DNA of 64,000 nt, taken from Mercenaria mercenaria (lineage: Eukaryota; Mollusca; Bivalvia; Venerida; Veneridae). The stretch is taken from contig NC_069367.1 of the NCBI RefSeq assembly GCF_021730395.1, positions 4,152,501 to 4,216,500 on the forward strand, in the 5' to 3' direction. Positions 8,933-19,665 of the stretch are shown piece after piece; the stretch's first letter is position 1; every line of letters starts with the position of its first letter. Below the pieces are notes generated by a model. That model did no database searches, was not told where the DNA came from, and saw only the letters and a program-made list of their open reading frames with translations. The position numbers and the translations under genes are program-made.

Positions 8933-11900
8933 CTGTAATGATATAAAAGGGTCACTTTATACCAATTCATTTTAGCCTAACTGTGTTAAAACTTGATGTT
9001 TATTTCAATCACTCTCATGTCTGTTTCCTATAAAAAGGTACTGGAGTCATATGAGAAGGTATGGTCGTGACATAGTGGGCTCGAACTCAAGACCACCGAT
9101 TTTAAACGCCCATGCTTTAACCACTAGACCACCGCTCTCCTGGAGGTAATTTGTTGTTTCTACAAGAAATATTTACAGGTTAATACCACAGTTTCTGCAT
9201 TTGAAAACTGAGTCGCGCCATGAGAAAACAAAACAACATAGTGGTTTTGCGACCATCATGGATCCAGACCAATCTGCGCAACTTCCGCACAGTCTGGTCA
9301 GGATCCATGGTGTTCGCTAACGATTCCTCTAACTGCAATAGGCTAAGAAAGCGAACAGCGTGGATCCTGACCAGACTTAACGGATGCACAGGCTGGTCTG
9401 GATCCATGCTGGTCGCAAAGCCACTATGTCAATTTTCTCATGGTGCGGCTCAATCGTTGTTTTATCTTAGAAAAAGCTATTGATATTATTGAATCTGAAG
9501 ATCAAATAAATTTAATCACAGAAATAAAAGAAATCGTTGAACAAAAATAAAAGCTTCTCACGGTATCTATATTGTCTTCTACCCGTCATTTTTTTCTTGT
9601 ATTTGATTTAAACACAAATTTTCATACCCGCATAGTTGTCACAAACTTTTCACAAATCATAGAAAATAGTTTACTTTAAAAGTTGTATCAGTATTTATGT
9701 TGATGACACTTATATGCAAGAAGTCCGCCCGCTTAGCTCAGTAGGCAAGAGCGTTGATCTACGGATCTCAGGGTGGCGAGTTCGATCCTCGGGCGGGGCG
9801 TATGTTCTCCGTGACTATTTGATAAACGACATTGTGTCTGAAATCATTAGTCCTCCACCTCTGATTCATGTGGGGAAGTTGGCAGTTACTTGCGGAGAAC
9901 AGGTTTGTACTGGTACAGAATCCAGGAACACTAGTTAGGTTAACTGCGCGCCGTTACATGACTGAAATACTGTTGAAAAACGGCGTTAAACCCAAAACAA
10001 ACAAAAACTTATATGCAAGAATTAAGAAATAATAAATCTGTTCCTATATTTTATCAGTTAATAAAATATGGGCAGGAGTTTGGATGCGTAATAATTAAAT
10101 CATTCGCAATCAAACGACTGCCCATGTTTTATTAATTGATAAAATTATCGGAACAGATTTATTATTTCGATTCTAACAACGCAAATAATTCGCATTTTAC
10201 AGTACTACATTTTCAGCGTAATACGTCATTCGAGTCATATGCTGTTACAATTTACTCCCTATGGTTAGAAAGTGTTGCATAGAACGTATAGATATTTGTT
10301 TCTTTTTATCAGAATTTTCGGAAGTATTTATGATTTAATAATCTAACAGCTCGCAAACTAATTATGAAGAGAGTCATCAAATTAGGCGAGTTGACCCTGT
10401 GTTACAAGTTACGAGCTTAACTTTATATGACGTCACATCATTATGACGTCATACTTTATGTCATACATTTATGACGTCACCGTTGAATCTTAATTAAGCT
10501 AACTGAATTCGCTCATAGAGATCGAAACGCGTTTTACGGTCCTACACATAAGTCAGTATGACATTTTATCATATTTATGTTTTTGAAATGCTGTTTTCAA
10601 CCGTTTGGCCCTGAAATAATTTGTATGTAATGGAACTGAAGTAGAATCTCATATGCCACAATCATAGGGGCGGGGGGGGGGGGGGGGGGGGGGGGGGGGA
10701 GGGGAATGTAACAGCCAGCCATATTTTATCGTAGATTCATGTATAGGCTATTTCGCTATGTGTATATATATTCTAACACGATCCGCAGCATTTGCTATAT
10801 AAACATATAGCGCAATCGCCTATACATGAATCTACGATAAAATATGGTTGGCTGTTACATTTCACCCCCCTATGATTGTAACATGAGAGATTCTACTTCA
10901 GTTTCATTATGTACGAATTATTTCAGGGCCAAACGGTTGCAAACAGCATTTCAAAAACATAAATATAATAAAAAGTCATACAGACTTATGTGTAGTTCCG
11001 TAAAACACGTTCTGATCTCTACGAGCGAATTCAATTAGCTTAATTATGATTCAGCGGTGACGTCATAAATGTATGACATAAAGTAGGACGTCATAATGAT
11101 GTGACGTCATATAAAAGTTAAGCTCTTCACTCTTAACGCAGGGTCAACTCGCCTAATTTGATGATTCTGTTCATAATTAGTTTGCGAGCTGTTAGATTAC
11201 TAATTTATGAATACTTCTCAAAATTCTGATTAAAAAGAAACAAATATATATATGTTCCATTGGCTAGGCAACACTTTCTAACCATAGGGGGTAAATTGTA
11301 ACAGCATATGATCCGAATGACGTATTACGCTGAAAATGTAGTATTGTAAAATGCGAATTATTTGCGTTGTTAGAATCGAAATAATAAATATGTTCCAATA
11401 ATTTTATCAGTAAATAAAACATGGGCAGTCGTTTGGAGGCGAATAATTACATCACTCGTGCTACGCACTCGTGATTTAATTATTACGCATCCAAACTCCT
11501 GCCCATATTTTATTAACTGATAAAATATAGGAACAGATTTATTATTTCTTAAGCAATTGCTGCAGATAGTGTTAGAATAACGAATAACGAATGTTTACTG
11601 TTTCATGGTTCCTGATAATGATAGTATCAACTATATTATTGTTAAGAAGATATTTGAGATCTGAACTGTTTTTCTATGTGAATTCTCTCTTTTTGTCCTT
11701 ACATGTACAGTACAGTTAAAATATCTTATCAAGTGCTGACATAATTTCCACCATGTGTTTATAAAAGTATTATTTACCATTCTGTGTTGATTGCTTAGGT
11801 TCCTTTCTTTCCACGGGCACTTGTTCCTCGTCGAAGTTCTTTTGATATGCCGAAAGCTGCAGTTCAAGCTGGGAAATCCTAGCTGCTTGTTTTGCTAATT

Positions 11901-12060
11901 GGGTCTGAAACGTATGTCGATCGTCTCGCGCTTGTTTCTCTAAAGTTTCTATTTTCTCAGTTAGCGCAGCCAGTAAGTCATCATTTTGAGCAGCTGCGTA
12001 TGTCAGGCAGACGACAGCGGTGAATACGATAATCCGCGATTTTACAGTCATTTTTGCCAA
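8448..12060 (-). CDS. Secreted coiled-coil C1q-domain protein, gene 2 (two exons)
   Basis: Join of 12060-11778 and 8932-8448, giving 255 residues. The signal peptide spans ~1-24 (IIVFTAVVCLTYAAA). The coiled coil spans ~27-75 (LLAALTEKIETLEKQARDD, AARISQLELQLSAYQ), followed by an acidic/basic linker. The C1q domain covers ~115-250 and fits the signature F-x5-N-x4-F-x6-F-x5-G-x-Y-x-F. The donor aatg|gtaaat and acceptor ttacag|gtcaat restore a glycine in phase 1, as in gene 1. The two proteins share long identical blocks in the C1q domain (GVYTFQTALLSQ, DQGFNSVV, RYTTFTG), while the coiled coils are related but more diverged, so they are tandem paralogs. A second in-frame methionine lies four residues downstream (12048); either could start. 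The 2.8-kb intron is packed with repeats (MITE, SINE, 1.5-kb foldback). Expected to be extracellular and to act in recognition; the ligand is unknown. Confidence 0.87.
9065..9141 (-). mobile_element. tRNA-like SINE head fragment
   Basis: The minus strand reads ggtggtctagtggttaaagc (A-box-like) and gagttcgagcccactatg (B-box-like). There is no closing acceptor stem and no body downstream. I take it as a tRNA-derived SINE remnant in the gene 2 intron. Confidence 0.4.
9211..9451. mobile_element. Palindromic MITE, copy 1
   Basis: A nearly complete palindrome. Arms run from gagtcgcgccatgagaaaac inward through gcgaccatcatggatccaga and gtctggtcaggatccatg, and the right half is the reverse complement. 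It is the same family as 18987-19211 and 61366-61600. Apparent reading frames in it are products of the palindrome. Without a transposase the superfamily cannot be assigned. Confidence 0.8.
9723..10006 (+). mobile_element. Full-length tRNA-derived SINE, RUDI/V-SINE-like (family 1)
   Basis: The tRNA-like head carries an A box (cttagctcagtaggcaagag) and a B box (gagttcgatcctcg). A body of ~200 bp follows, and then the tail gttgaaaaacggcgttaaac with cccaaaacaaac. A perfect 15-bp target duplication (acttatatgcaagaa at 9708-9722 and 10007-10021) frames it, so both ends are certain. The head, the conserved 3' segment ending in gttaaac and the A-rich tail resemble V-SINE-type elements described in molluscs as RUDI; that naming is from memory. 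It sits in the gene 2 intron right beside the foldback. Other copies: 16423-16700, 21373-21572, and diverged pieces near 31545 and 56631. Confidence 0.85.
10022..11577. mobile_element. 1.5-kb foldback: two head-to-head copies of an ~800-bp element
   Basis: The left arm (10022 to ~10769) is the reverse complement of the right arm (~10771 to 11552) along nearly its whole length, with the turn near 10770-10795. The right-hand copy begins ttctaacacgatccgcagc and ends gcagatagtgttagaa at 11577, i.e. imperfect ~25-bp terminal inverted repeats with TA on both sides. Each arm also holds a smaller hairpin near its outer end and a group of TGACGTCA motifs. No transposase frame. A third, single unit lies at 13018-13817. 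Likely a non-autonomous DNA element that inserted as, or became, an inverted dimer. Confidence 0.75.
10672..10699 (+). repeat. Run of 28 G residues
   Basis: An uninterrupted poly-G run in the left arm of the foldback. The matching place in the right arm (~10863) and in the third copy (~13131) holds only six C residues. The run has expanded in this one arm only and could form a G-quadruplex; assembly length error is also possible. Confidence 0.9.
11778..12060 (-). CDS. C1q gene 2, exon 1 (signal peptide and coiled coil)
   Basis: Begins at ATG 12060 with a strong signal peptide and ends at a GT donor within QNG|K. The coiled-coil block TLEKQARDDRHTFQTQLAKQ parallels LERQVLEDRRQYEHQFARQ of gene 1, which supports homology of the stalks and not only of the C1q domains. 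Confidence 0.82.
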
Positions 12061-12142
12061 TTTACAAAGTCAAATTAACAAGTCAATTTCACGAAATGAT
12101 AAGTGATAAGTGTCTCTTGTCAACTGAGATTGATAAGGTTTC

Positions 12143-12150
12143 TATATATA
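12143..12150 (-). promoter_or_regulatory. Possible TATA box of C1q gene 2
   Basis: A tatatata core inside the palindrome tctatatataga lies ~85 bp upstream of the gene 2 start codon on the minus strand, a plausible distance for a TATA box with a short 5' UTR. The region is AT-rich, so chance occurrence is possible. Confidence 0.3.
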
Positions 12151-12201
12151 GAACGTACAATATTTAACAAGACGTCGTTGATATGTGGCACCATATTATA
12201 T

Positions 12202-12319
12202 ATAGAGTTTATGAAGAGAATTCTTCGTGAAAAAGAAACTGATAGAGAGGGAAACGGAGCGTAGCGGAGTGACCGACCTAGTTTTCTTTTCCTCGAGGAA
12301 TTCTCCTCATGGACTCTAT
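12202..12319. repeat. Hairpin element upstream of gene 2
   Basis: Two ~40-bp arms (atagagtttatgaagagaat ... and attctcctcatggactctat) are inverted with about five mismatches around a ~38-bp loop containing ggaaacggagcgtagcgg. This looks like a miniature inverted-repeat element about 150 bp upstream of the gene 2 start. Confidence 0.6.
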
Positions 12320-12658
12320 CTGACATAGTGTGAAATCTACGTTTGACGATAGAATTGCAGAGTCAGTCGTGTCGGATTCTCCACCTATCTTTGACTAACA
12401 AAAGTGTGTCGGCTTCCTTTGAAATACGATGAAGGGGCGGTCATTGGTACGCATGCGTATGCAGTCGACGCTCTTCAGTGTGTAGAGCTGCTCTTCGAAA
12501 ATTATTGCTACAGTCACATTGGTCTTAACGAATAAGAAACCACATTTTTTGAAAAATAACTCGCTCTGATCGGTAACAAAAAGTAGGTTGCTCACTATGA
12601 ACTTTATTGGATGTACTTCAAGCCTTTGATTCTATGCAACATGACATGTTTACAGTCT
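12320..12658. other. No gene recognised
   Basis: Short frames only; no repeat or motif that I can name. Confidence 0.35.
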
Positions 12659-12966
12659 ACGGTGGCATAGAGGGGACATAGGGAATATTTTATTTATCAC
12701 GTGTTAGCACACGTGCGAACGTGTTAATTAACACGTGCGCACGTGATAACTATCACGTTCGCACGTGATAGCTATCACATTCGCATAGGAAATATTTATT
12801 TATCAAGTGCGCACGTGTTAGCTACCACGTGCGTACGTGTTAGCTACCACGTGCGAACGTGATAGTTATCACGTGCGCACGTGCTAATTAACACGTTCGC
12901 TCGTGTTAGCTAACACTTGCGCACGTGATAAATGAAATATTTCCTATGTCCCCTCTATGCCACCGT
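12659..12966. mobile_element. Palindromic MITE built from CACGTG-type units
   Basis: Terminal inverted repeats (acggtggcatagaggggac and complement) enclose a run of alternating short palindromes such as cacgtgcgaacgtg, ttagctaa and tagctatca, so the whole element folds on itself at several scales. The flanks carry acagtct on both sides (7 of 8 bp match), consistent with an 8-bp target duplication as in hAT elements. The family is inferred only from that duplication length. Confidence 0.75.
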
Positions 12967-13017
12967 AACAGTCTGTATTTACAGTAAAAAAATGTATTAT
13001 TTGTATTTCAAAACGAT

Positions 13018-13817
13018 AAGAACTTATTATTTTTAATTCTAACACGATCCGCAGCAATTGCTATATAAATATATAGCGAAATCGCCTATACATGAATTTA
13101 CGATAAAATATGGTTGGCTGTTACATTTCACCCCCCTATGATTGTAACATAAGAGATTCAACTTCAGTTCCATTACATACGAATTATTTCAGGGCAAAAC
13201 GTTTGAAAACAGCATTTCAAAAACATAAATATAATAAAAAGTCATACTGACTTATGTGTAGGCCCGTAAAACACGTTCTGATCTCTACGAGCGGATTCAA
13301 TTAGCTTAATTATGATTCAGCGGTGACGTCATAAATGTATGACATAAAGTATGACGTCATAATTATGTGACGTCATATAAAAGTTAAGCTAGTCACTCGT
13401 AACACAGGGTCAACTCGCCTAACTTGATGATTCTGTTCATAATTAGTTTGAGAGCTGTTAGATTACTAATTTATGAATACTTCTCAAAATTCTGATAAAA
13501 AAGAAACAAATATCTATACGTTTCATCGGCTATGCAACACTTTCTAACCATAGGGGGTAAATTGTAACGGCATATGACCCGAATGACGTATTACGCTGAA
13601 AATGTAGTACTGTAAAATGCGAATTATTTGCGTTGTTAGAATCGAAATAATAAATATGTTCCAATAATTTTATCAATTAATAAAACATGGGCAGTCGTTT
13701 GGATGCGAATAATTAAATCACTCGTGCTACGCACTCGTGATTTAATTATTACGCATCCAAACTCCTGCCCATATTTTATTAACTGATAAAATATAGAACA
13801 GATTTATTATTTCTTAA
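13018..13817. mobile_element. Third copy of the ~800-bp foldback unit
   Basis: Collinear with the right arm of the 10022-11577 foldback, from ttctaacacgatccgcagc to tttattatttcttaagc, with only scattered differences. It lacks the outer gcagatagtgttagaa end, so it is truncated at the right by about 20 bp. It is a single unit with no inverted partner here. Confidence 0.75.
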
Positions 13818-14115
13818 GCACAACTTTAAATCAAATAAATCATAGTTAATTCAAGATTCTTATAGATCTATCTGGACATAAATTGAAACATGTCTTATCT
13901 CTATTTTCATTTGACAAAATCACTTATTGTCACTGTTGTTTATCGTGCAAATTCAGTACAATAATCTTAAAATGTTAATGCGAATATATTACGTCAATCT
14001 GACTCACAGGTTATTGATGAATTGGAGCACAGGACATCACGTGATTTGGTTCACGGAGCAGCGTGCTTTTCTGACTGTGTTGCTTTAGAAAGATACTAAC
14101 AGATGCTGATTTTAG

Positions 14116-14184
14116 TAGGGAGGCACAGTGGGCGCAGGGTGAACTACAACGCCAGCGGTCTGGGTTCGATTCCCGGTCGCAGCT
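14116..14184 (+). mobile_element. tRNA-like SINE head
   Basis: Reads aggcacagtgggcgcaggg with a strong B box, ggttcgattcccg. The cloverleaf is incomplete and the following ~60 bp have no repeat partner in the window. Probably a tRNA-derived SINE remnant. Confidence 0.4.
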
Positions 14185-16422
14185 GATATTCCAACAAGTG
14201 TTCAGTGCTGAGTGATTTAGATCTATATCTACTTGAAATGGTATCGCTTCCAGATTGATAAGTATCGGCCAAGAATGAAACTGACGTAAAAAACGATAAG
14301 TTTCACCGATAAAAAAAACAACAAATAACAAAAAACGTTAAAGATGAGAAGTGCCTGGCAAATGAAGGCATTTAGTTTTGCCTGTTTCGTAATGATTGTC
14401 ATTTACCCCTTTATAAGAGTCGTTATTCATAGCTTTTTTTCAGGACAAGCAAACTCAAAATTCAGGAAAGTACGATGTTAATAGTCCCGCTTAGACACTC
14501 AGCAATTTCTATGTGATAACGTAATTTCGTCAGGCAATATTCGGCATACATTGAACGTAATGATTCGGCCAGAAATGTGCGTCTGTGTTGTAGTAGTAAA
14601 TAAATCATACATTTTCTTATACATGTTGTAGATCTATATTTAAGTCGTTAGGCAATATTTGGTATACTTTGAACGTAAGACATAAAGCATAAAGGCAGTA
14701 ATTCGGTCAAAATATGCGTCAATTGTGTAATCGGAATATGGCCATTGTATAAACAAAACTTACATTTTCTAAATTAAAAGCAGTTTTGTCTGTTGTGGAT
14801 TGTCTGTAGCACCTATCCTGGAGTTTTTCATCTATTTCGTCAGAAACAAAAAAACAAACAAAACAAAAACAAAGGAAATAACAATGTGCAACGTGCAACT
14901 GTTTAAGACCTTACATCAAACATGCGTTTTGTTTGAAAATAGACAGGTAGTTATCATTTCTAACCACGAATTATATAAGAAGATCCTCCGGAAACTTAGA
15001 ATACAACCAAACATAATAATAACAACACCAAACTCGATCCGAGTCAGTCGAAGTCAGGTAAATGAAATGTGTGCAACACCTCTCAAGTCCTCAGTCCAAG
15101 CACCGGCTTTAAGCGTCACTCTTCTATTATGGACTCTTGAACGTTTAATTATGTTTCCATATACAATTGGGATAGAATCTTATGAAGTTTGTTTGAGATC
15201 AAAATTGTTGAAAAAAAAAGTTTTTTTTTAATCCAAAATCATCAATGATAATGCGCATAAGTAAAAGCTGTGGGTTTGCAAAGACCTACATGTATTTTCC
15301 TTCGTCTTTCGGTGGATATTTACTACAAAACAATCTCATTATTGATCGAATAGACTGAAATACTATATAACTCAAACGTAATTTATATTGTGCAGTCATG
15401 TCTTTTTGCCCTTCGTAGAATGAACATGCACGAATAGTTTTTCCCCGTTGCTAAAAACAAGCTCTCTGTAAAAAGGTCTGTAACAGCAAATAAAAGTTGA
15501 AGTTCGTTCAAAAACATTCATCTAGTCTAAGTGTCAAATAAAGATGCTTTAAGAGATCGCTAAATGCCTCCCGAAATTATTACAAGTATCCACAATCTAC
15601 ATATAGACAAAAGTGGCCACATTTGAATTCTATTAGTAGGTCACCTGAGGATTTCTTCTATGAGTAAGTATTGGGGGAAGGAAGCCATTTCCTATTTTTT
15701 TACAATAATAAAGATACATAGTTTCTAAGCTGTTAAATAAATATAATCAACTTTCTCCCGAAGGCACCATTTAAAAACGCGACATGTTACGACGGATTCT
15801 TCAAACTGACCACATCAGGTATCAAAATAAACATCTGACGGAATTAAGAAACAAGTTGTGGTGGGAAAAAAAATAGATTGAATTGGGCTAAAGCATCGTC
15901 ATATCAAATGTTGTTGACGATTTACCAATACAAAGATAATATGATAAGAAATTCAGAGGTTGTCGTCCTCATCCCCATTCTTCTTCCCCCACCCCCATCC
16001 CAGGCCACTCTTGACGACCATCGAACCATCCAGTGTTGTTCAAAATGTCGGGTATGTCAAATATCACGCGGAGTGTGCACCTTTCCTCTGATACTATAAT
16101 GATATGCTCAATACAGACACTATTAACTTTTGTAATATTGCCAGCCTTCAAACAAAAATGCTTATTGCATTAGACACAACTATCTAAGAGAAAAAAATCA
16201 AGTTAAAGTAAAGATTAGGATTCGGTTCTTGTTTTTCACCGTCTTGCACCATCCGGCCAAATTACACGTATATGAAGAACTGTCTGTAAATGGCCAAACT
16301 GGCCCAATCAAACAGGTATATTATGCATATTATGGCATTCTAATTCTATCAAATATATACCTACTATTTCATAACTCCTTTTTAAAGAACGCCATTTAAT
16401 ATATTTCTTTCACTCAAAACTA
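14185..16422. other. Intergenic, no gene recognised
   Basis: AT-rich. The longest frame (14800-15231, plus strand) begins at a non-ATG codon and is lysine/isoleucine-rich in the way random AT-rich DNA is, so it is not called. A near-duplicate pair with tcgtcaggcaatattcggca and gttaggcaatatttggtat (14530 and 14648) suggests a weak ~120-bp tandem repeat. Confidence 0.4.
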
Positions 16423-16700
16423 GCCCGCCCGCTTAGCTCAATAATGAAAGCGCAGATCTATGGTTCGCGAGGTCGTGAGATCGATTCTTGGGCAATTTTC
16501 TCCCTGTTGATTTGATAAAAGAAAGTGTGTCGGAAATCATTTGTCCTCCACGTCTGACTGGTGTTGGGAAGTTGGCAGTTACTTGCGGAGAACAGATTTG
16601 TACTGGCACAGGATCCAGGAACATTGGTTAGACTGCTTGTCCGCCGTTACATAACTGAAATACTGTTGAAAAACAACGTTAAACCAACAAACAAACAAAT
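16423..16700 (+). mobile_element. tRNA-derived SINE, family 1, second copy
   Basis: Same order as the copy at 9723: a head with cccgcttagctcaataatga, the body gttgggaagttggcagttac, then actgaaatactgttgaaaaa and gttaaaccaacaaacaaac. It carries more substitutions and a small deletion in the B-box region, so it is older. No clear target duplication was found. Confidence 0.8.
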
Positions 16701-18404
16701 TCATTTAAGGTTAATCTGATTCCAAACATATAAACCGAAACCGATTAGCTAAGCATTGGCTAATCCTCTATACCGAGAAAGATTTACTACCTTTTGGCCA
16801 CTAATCCTTTACTGAGGAACCATCATATATATTTTGAAGAAATGCTTTTTTTCATATTTTTGTATACCGTGGGATGAACCCACCCCACCACTAACTGCAT
16901 TTGAAGGATAATAAATTTAATTTGAATACATACCAACATTTCTGTGACACAGTTCCTGTAAGATGGGAATACAAAACGGTTTTGTCAAAAATTGATAATG
17001 TGTGAGATGTTTATATTTAGTGACTATAATGGTTTTATTGCGTCAAAATAAGCTGTATTTGTCGCCAGTAGAAACCGGCGACTATATTTGATACACCTTA
17101 GGATTCTTCAGCTTGCAGAAGAAGTTATGAAAGTGTGACAATGAAAAATATTATTGTAAATAAAAGAAAAATAAGGCAGTTAATGAACGCTGTGACATAA
17201 AAGAATTAGGAGCTGAAAATTGCATAAGATTTTTTATTATTTCAAAAGATAGGTTTTTAGGAAAATAGGAAAAATGTATAAAGCACTTATCCCTATCCTA
17301 TTCAGCCGTAAACAAATTGGCCGAGTCTTTACCTGTGTCTACGTCACGCTGCGTATATTTAGAATGTAGGGATAATACACGTTTTTTTTCTGTGTATTAA
17401 CGTCTGCAGAAGCCCACGGGAATTTTTGTGACCGAGACCGAACGCATTGTAAACGGAGTAAACTCTAAGAGAAGCGAGTGCGTACATTGTTGGGGCGGCA
17501 CGTTTGGGGTTGGAAACTGATGCAGCAAAACATACTACGGATTACATTGTATCTTTAATGCTACAAAAAGAGATTATTATGGAAGAAACAAGACGCAGTT
17601 GCCAAACATTAGTCTGTGCAGAAATACATACATACGTCCCTGGCAAAGCATTTCAAAAATAAAAACTTTGTATTAACAGCACGTGAAATGCCTTGTATGC
17701 ATACGATTTTTCTCCCGATAATACATGGGCGGATCTAGTGAATATTTTTATGCAAGAATATACTACTGCAGACAAAAGAAGAAAGATCAATATGAGCGCA
17801 TGTAAGACAAGGGAAGTAGCACAGTTCAAGTGCAAATTATGTGACATTCTATTGTGTGTAAGATAGGGGAAGTAACATAGTCCAAGGGCAAATTCTGTTA
17901 CTGTCTGTTGTGTGTAAGACAGGGGAAGTAGCACAGTCCAAGGGCAAATTATGTGACTGTCTATTGTGTATATATGCATATAATTAAATTCCGTAATTTT
18001 ATTTACTTTATTGTCAAACTATGGGCCTTTCATTAGAAGATATATAATACTAGTATAATTTGTCGAAACGTTTCGGTTACAAGAAATCTTTTGCGTTTAT
18101 TGTTTGGAAATGTGAAAAATATACGCCGTAAGATGGTTCACTAATATGATTTCTTCATACCTTTCATCGAGGATGCGACGTTTTTCAGTATTTCAACGCC
18201 ATGCAATGCACCGCTAAAGCAGTTATTGCTGTATTAGACTGTTTTCAATTCAATCTTCAAAATATTATCCGACTGTTCTCTGGCGACTTGATGCCCTGCA
18301 TCAAAATTCTGCTTGTTTTATCTGTTTAGAGATAAAAACGTAAAGATCTGTATATTACCAAAAGATCCTTTGGAAGCATAGAACGCCACCAAGCAACATT
18401 ACAG
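16701..18404. other. Intergenic, no gene recognised
   Basis: AT-rich DNA with a 56-bp tandem triplicate (listed separately). The minus-strand frame over 17653-17979 is created by that repeat. Confidence 0.4.
17801..17968. repeat. 56-bp tandem repeat, three copies
   Basis: Units start with tgtaagaca or tgtaagata at 17801, 17857 and 17913. Each runs gggaagtagcacag, caagggcaaattatgtgac and tctattgtg. Period exactly 56 bp; copies differ by a few bases. Confidence 0.85.
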
Positions 18405-18486
18405 AAGACTCGGTTGACTGATTCTGTTCTTTAGAGGTGGTGAAATGTACAACTGTTCTCACGGCCCCAGCACCAACATAAGCAGA
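18405..18486 (+). repeat. Weak copy of the dispersed hairpin family
   Basis: Contains agactcggttgactgattct followed by a variable ~25 bp and gccccagcaccaacataag. It resembles the better copies at 31660, 33970, 54670 and 55590, but the 7-bp stem is broken here. Confidence 0.35.
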
Positions 18487-18986
18487 ATTCTATTATAAAT
18501 CAAAGCGCTCAAAGCGCTGATGGTGGCTGCTAATCAATGTGTAAAATATTACAAAGAAAGTGACCTTTGAGGAATTCTTAATATCAACCAGAAGAACTTC
18601 AGCTTTTAAGATTTCTTTCTAAAGCCTTCGGACAGTGCCTGTCATTAATTATATACACACTGATTTAGTCCTTATCAAATAACTTTGGTTTTCATGAAAT
18701 ATTTTGTGGAAGAAAACAGCACAAAACATGCACCACAAATGCCCCTCAGAATTTCAGTTCTGCAGCCAGTGTATTTAAGAGGCGCATTAATTATTACTCC
18801 ATCTGTTATACCGTACTCAAAAGCCCGCTAGACATAACAGCAGGCTTCGCAAAAATGTTGGACATTTAAGTTAGACAAACTTACAACTTTAGTCAGACCG
18901 TGAAAAAAATCGAAAAATAAATTATGTAACTGGCGAAACGAAACCGTTTTAATTTTTATACATATTTGTATCAATCCAGATATTTT

Positions 18987-19211
18987 GAGCCGCACCATGA
19001 GAAATCCAACATAGTGCGTTTGCGACCAGCATGTGTCCAGGCCAGCCTGTGCATCCGTGCAGTCTGGTCAGGATCCATGCTGTTCGCTTTCAAAGCCTAT
19101 TGCAACTAGAGAAACCGTTAGCGAACAGCATGGATTCTGACCAGACTGTGCGGATCCGCAGGTCCAAGCTGGTCACAAATGCACTATGTTGGTTTACTGT
19201 TGGTGCGACTG
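18987..19211. mobile_element. Palindromic MITE, copy 2
   Basis: Begins gagccgcaccatgagaaatc and ends with the complementary tggtgcgact. The inner arms have gatccatgctgttcgct and agcgaacagcatgg. More diverged than the copy at 61366. Confidence 0.8.
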
Positions 19212-19479
19212 AAGTGAGCAGAATCTGTCTTAAAACAATTCAATTTTTAAGTTGGTCAAATCTGTTATCCGATGGCTTGATACAGTCTGACATATTGTCG
19301 TTTCAAAAAGGCGAGTATTAATATCATCGCTGCGCCCGTTGATAATTCGTGTTTTGTTAGACGAAATTGTACCGAATACATGTGTATCTATGCATTAATA
19401 TAGTATCTTATGTTGTACATTTGCTGAAGGAAGATTATCCGTGAGGGAATATTATTTAGAAAACATACATGTCTTTGAT

Positions 19480-19665
19480 TCTCATGGCAGGTCACATTGC
19501 AAAAAATATTGAATGAATTTTATCTGAATATTCTTTTGTTTTGTTCACTCTCGTATTGCAAAGCATGTTTAATTATATTTTGTTTTTAATATAACGATGA
19601 ACTGTACATATTCAAGTTATATCAATAAATTACTGTCCTGTTCTGTTCTGTTCTGTTCTGTTCAT
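19480..19665 (+). repeat. (CTGTT)n tail, possible 3' end of a LINE
   Basis: A five-unit ctgtt microsatellite (19638-19663) follows a block with atataacgatgaactgtac and atcaataaa. Short simple-repeat tails after an AATAAA-like stretch are typical of CR1/L2-type LINE 3' ends. No coding part is attached, so this is tentative. Confidence 0.35.

Noticed and set aside
9180-9483. Frames over 9180-9407 and 9220-9483, and similar ones at 19031 and 61296
   Set aside because: They fall in the palindromic MITE family. The recurring MDPDQPAHPRSLVRIHAVRF peptide is repeat-derived.
9714-9938. Plus-strand frame of 74 codons
   Set aside because: Lies wholly in a SINE with a defined target duplication, so it is not a gene.
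5683-14184. tRNA genes at 5683, 9065, 9723 and 14116
   Set aside because: A- and B-box-like motifs are present, but acceptor stems do not close, and at 9723 a SINE body and target duplication follow. They are tRNA-derived repeats.
14800-15231. 143-codon plus-strand frame
   Set aside because: Begins at a non-ATG codon, is lysine/isoleucine-rich as expected from AT-rich DNA, and has no recognisable domain or splice sites.
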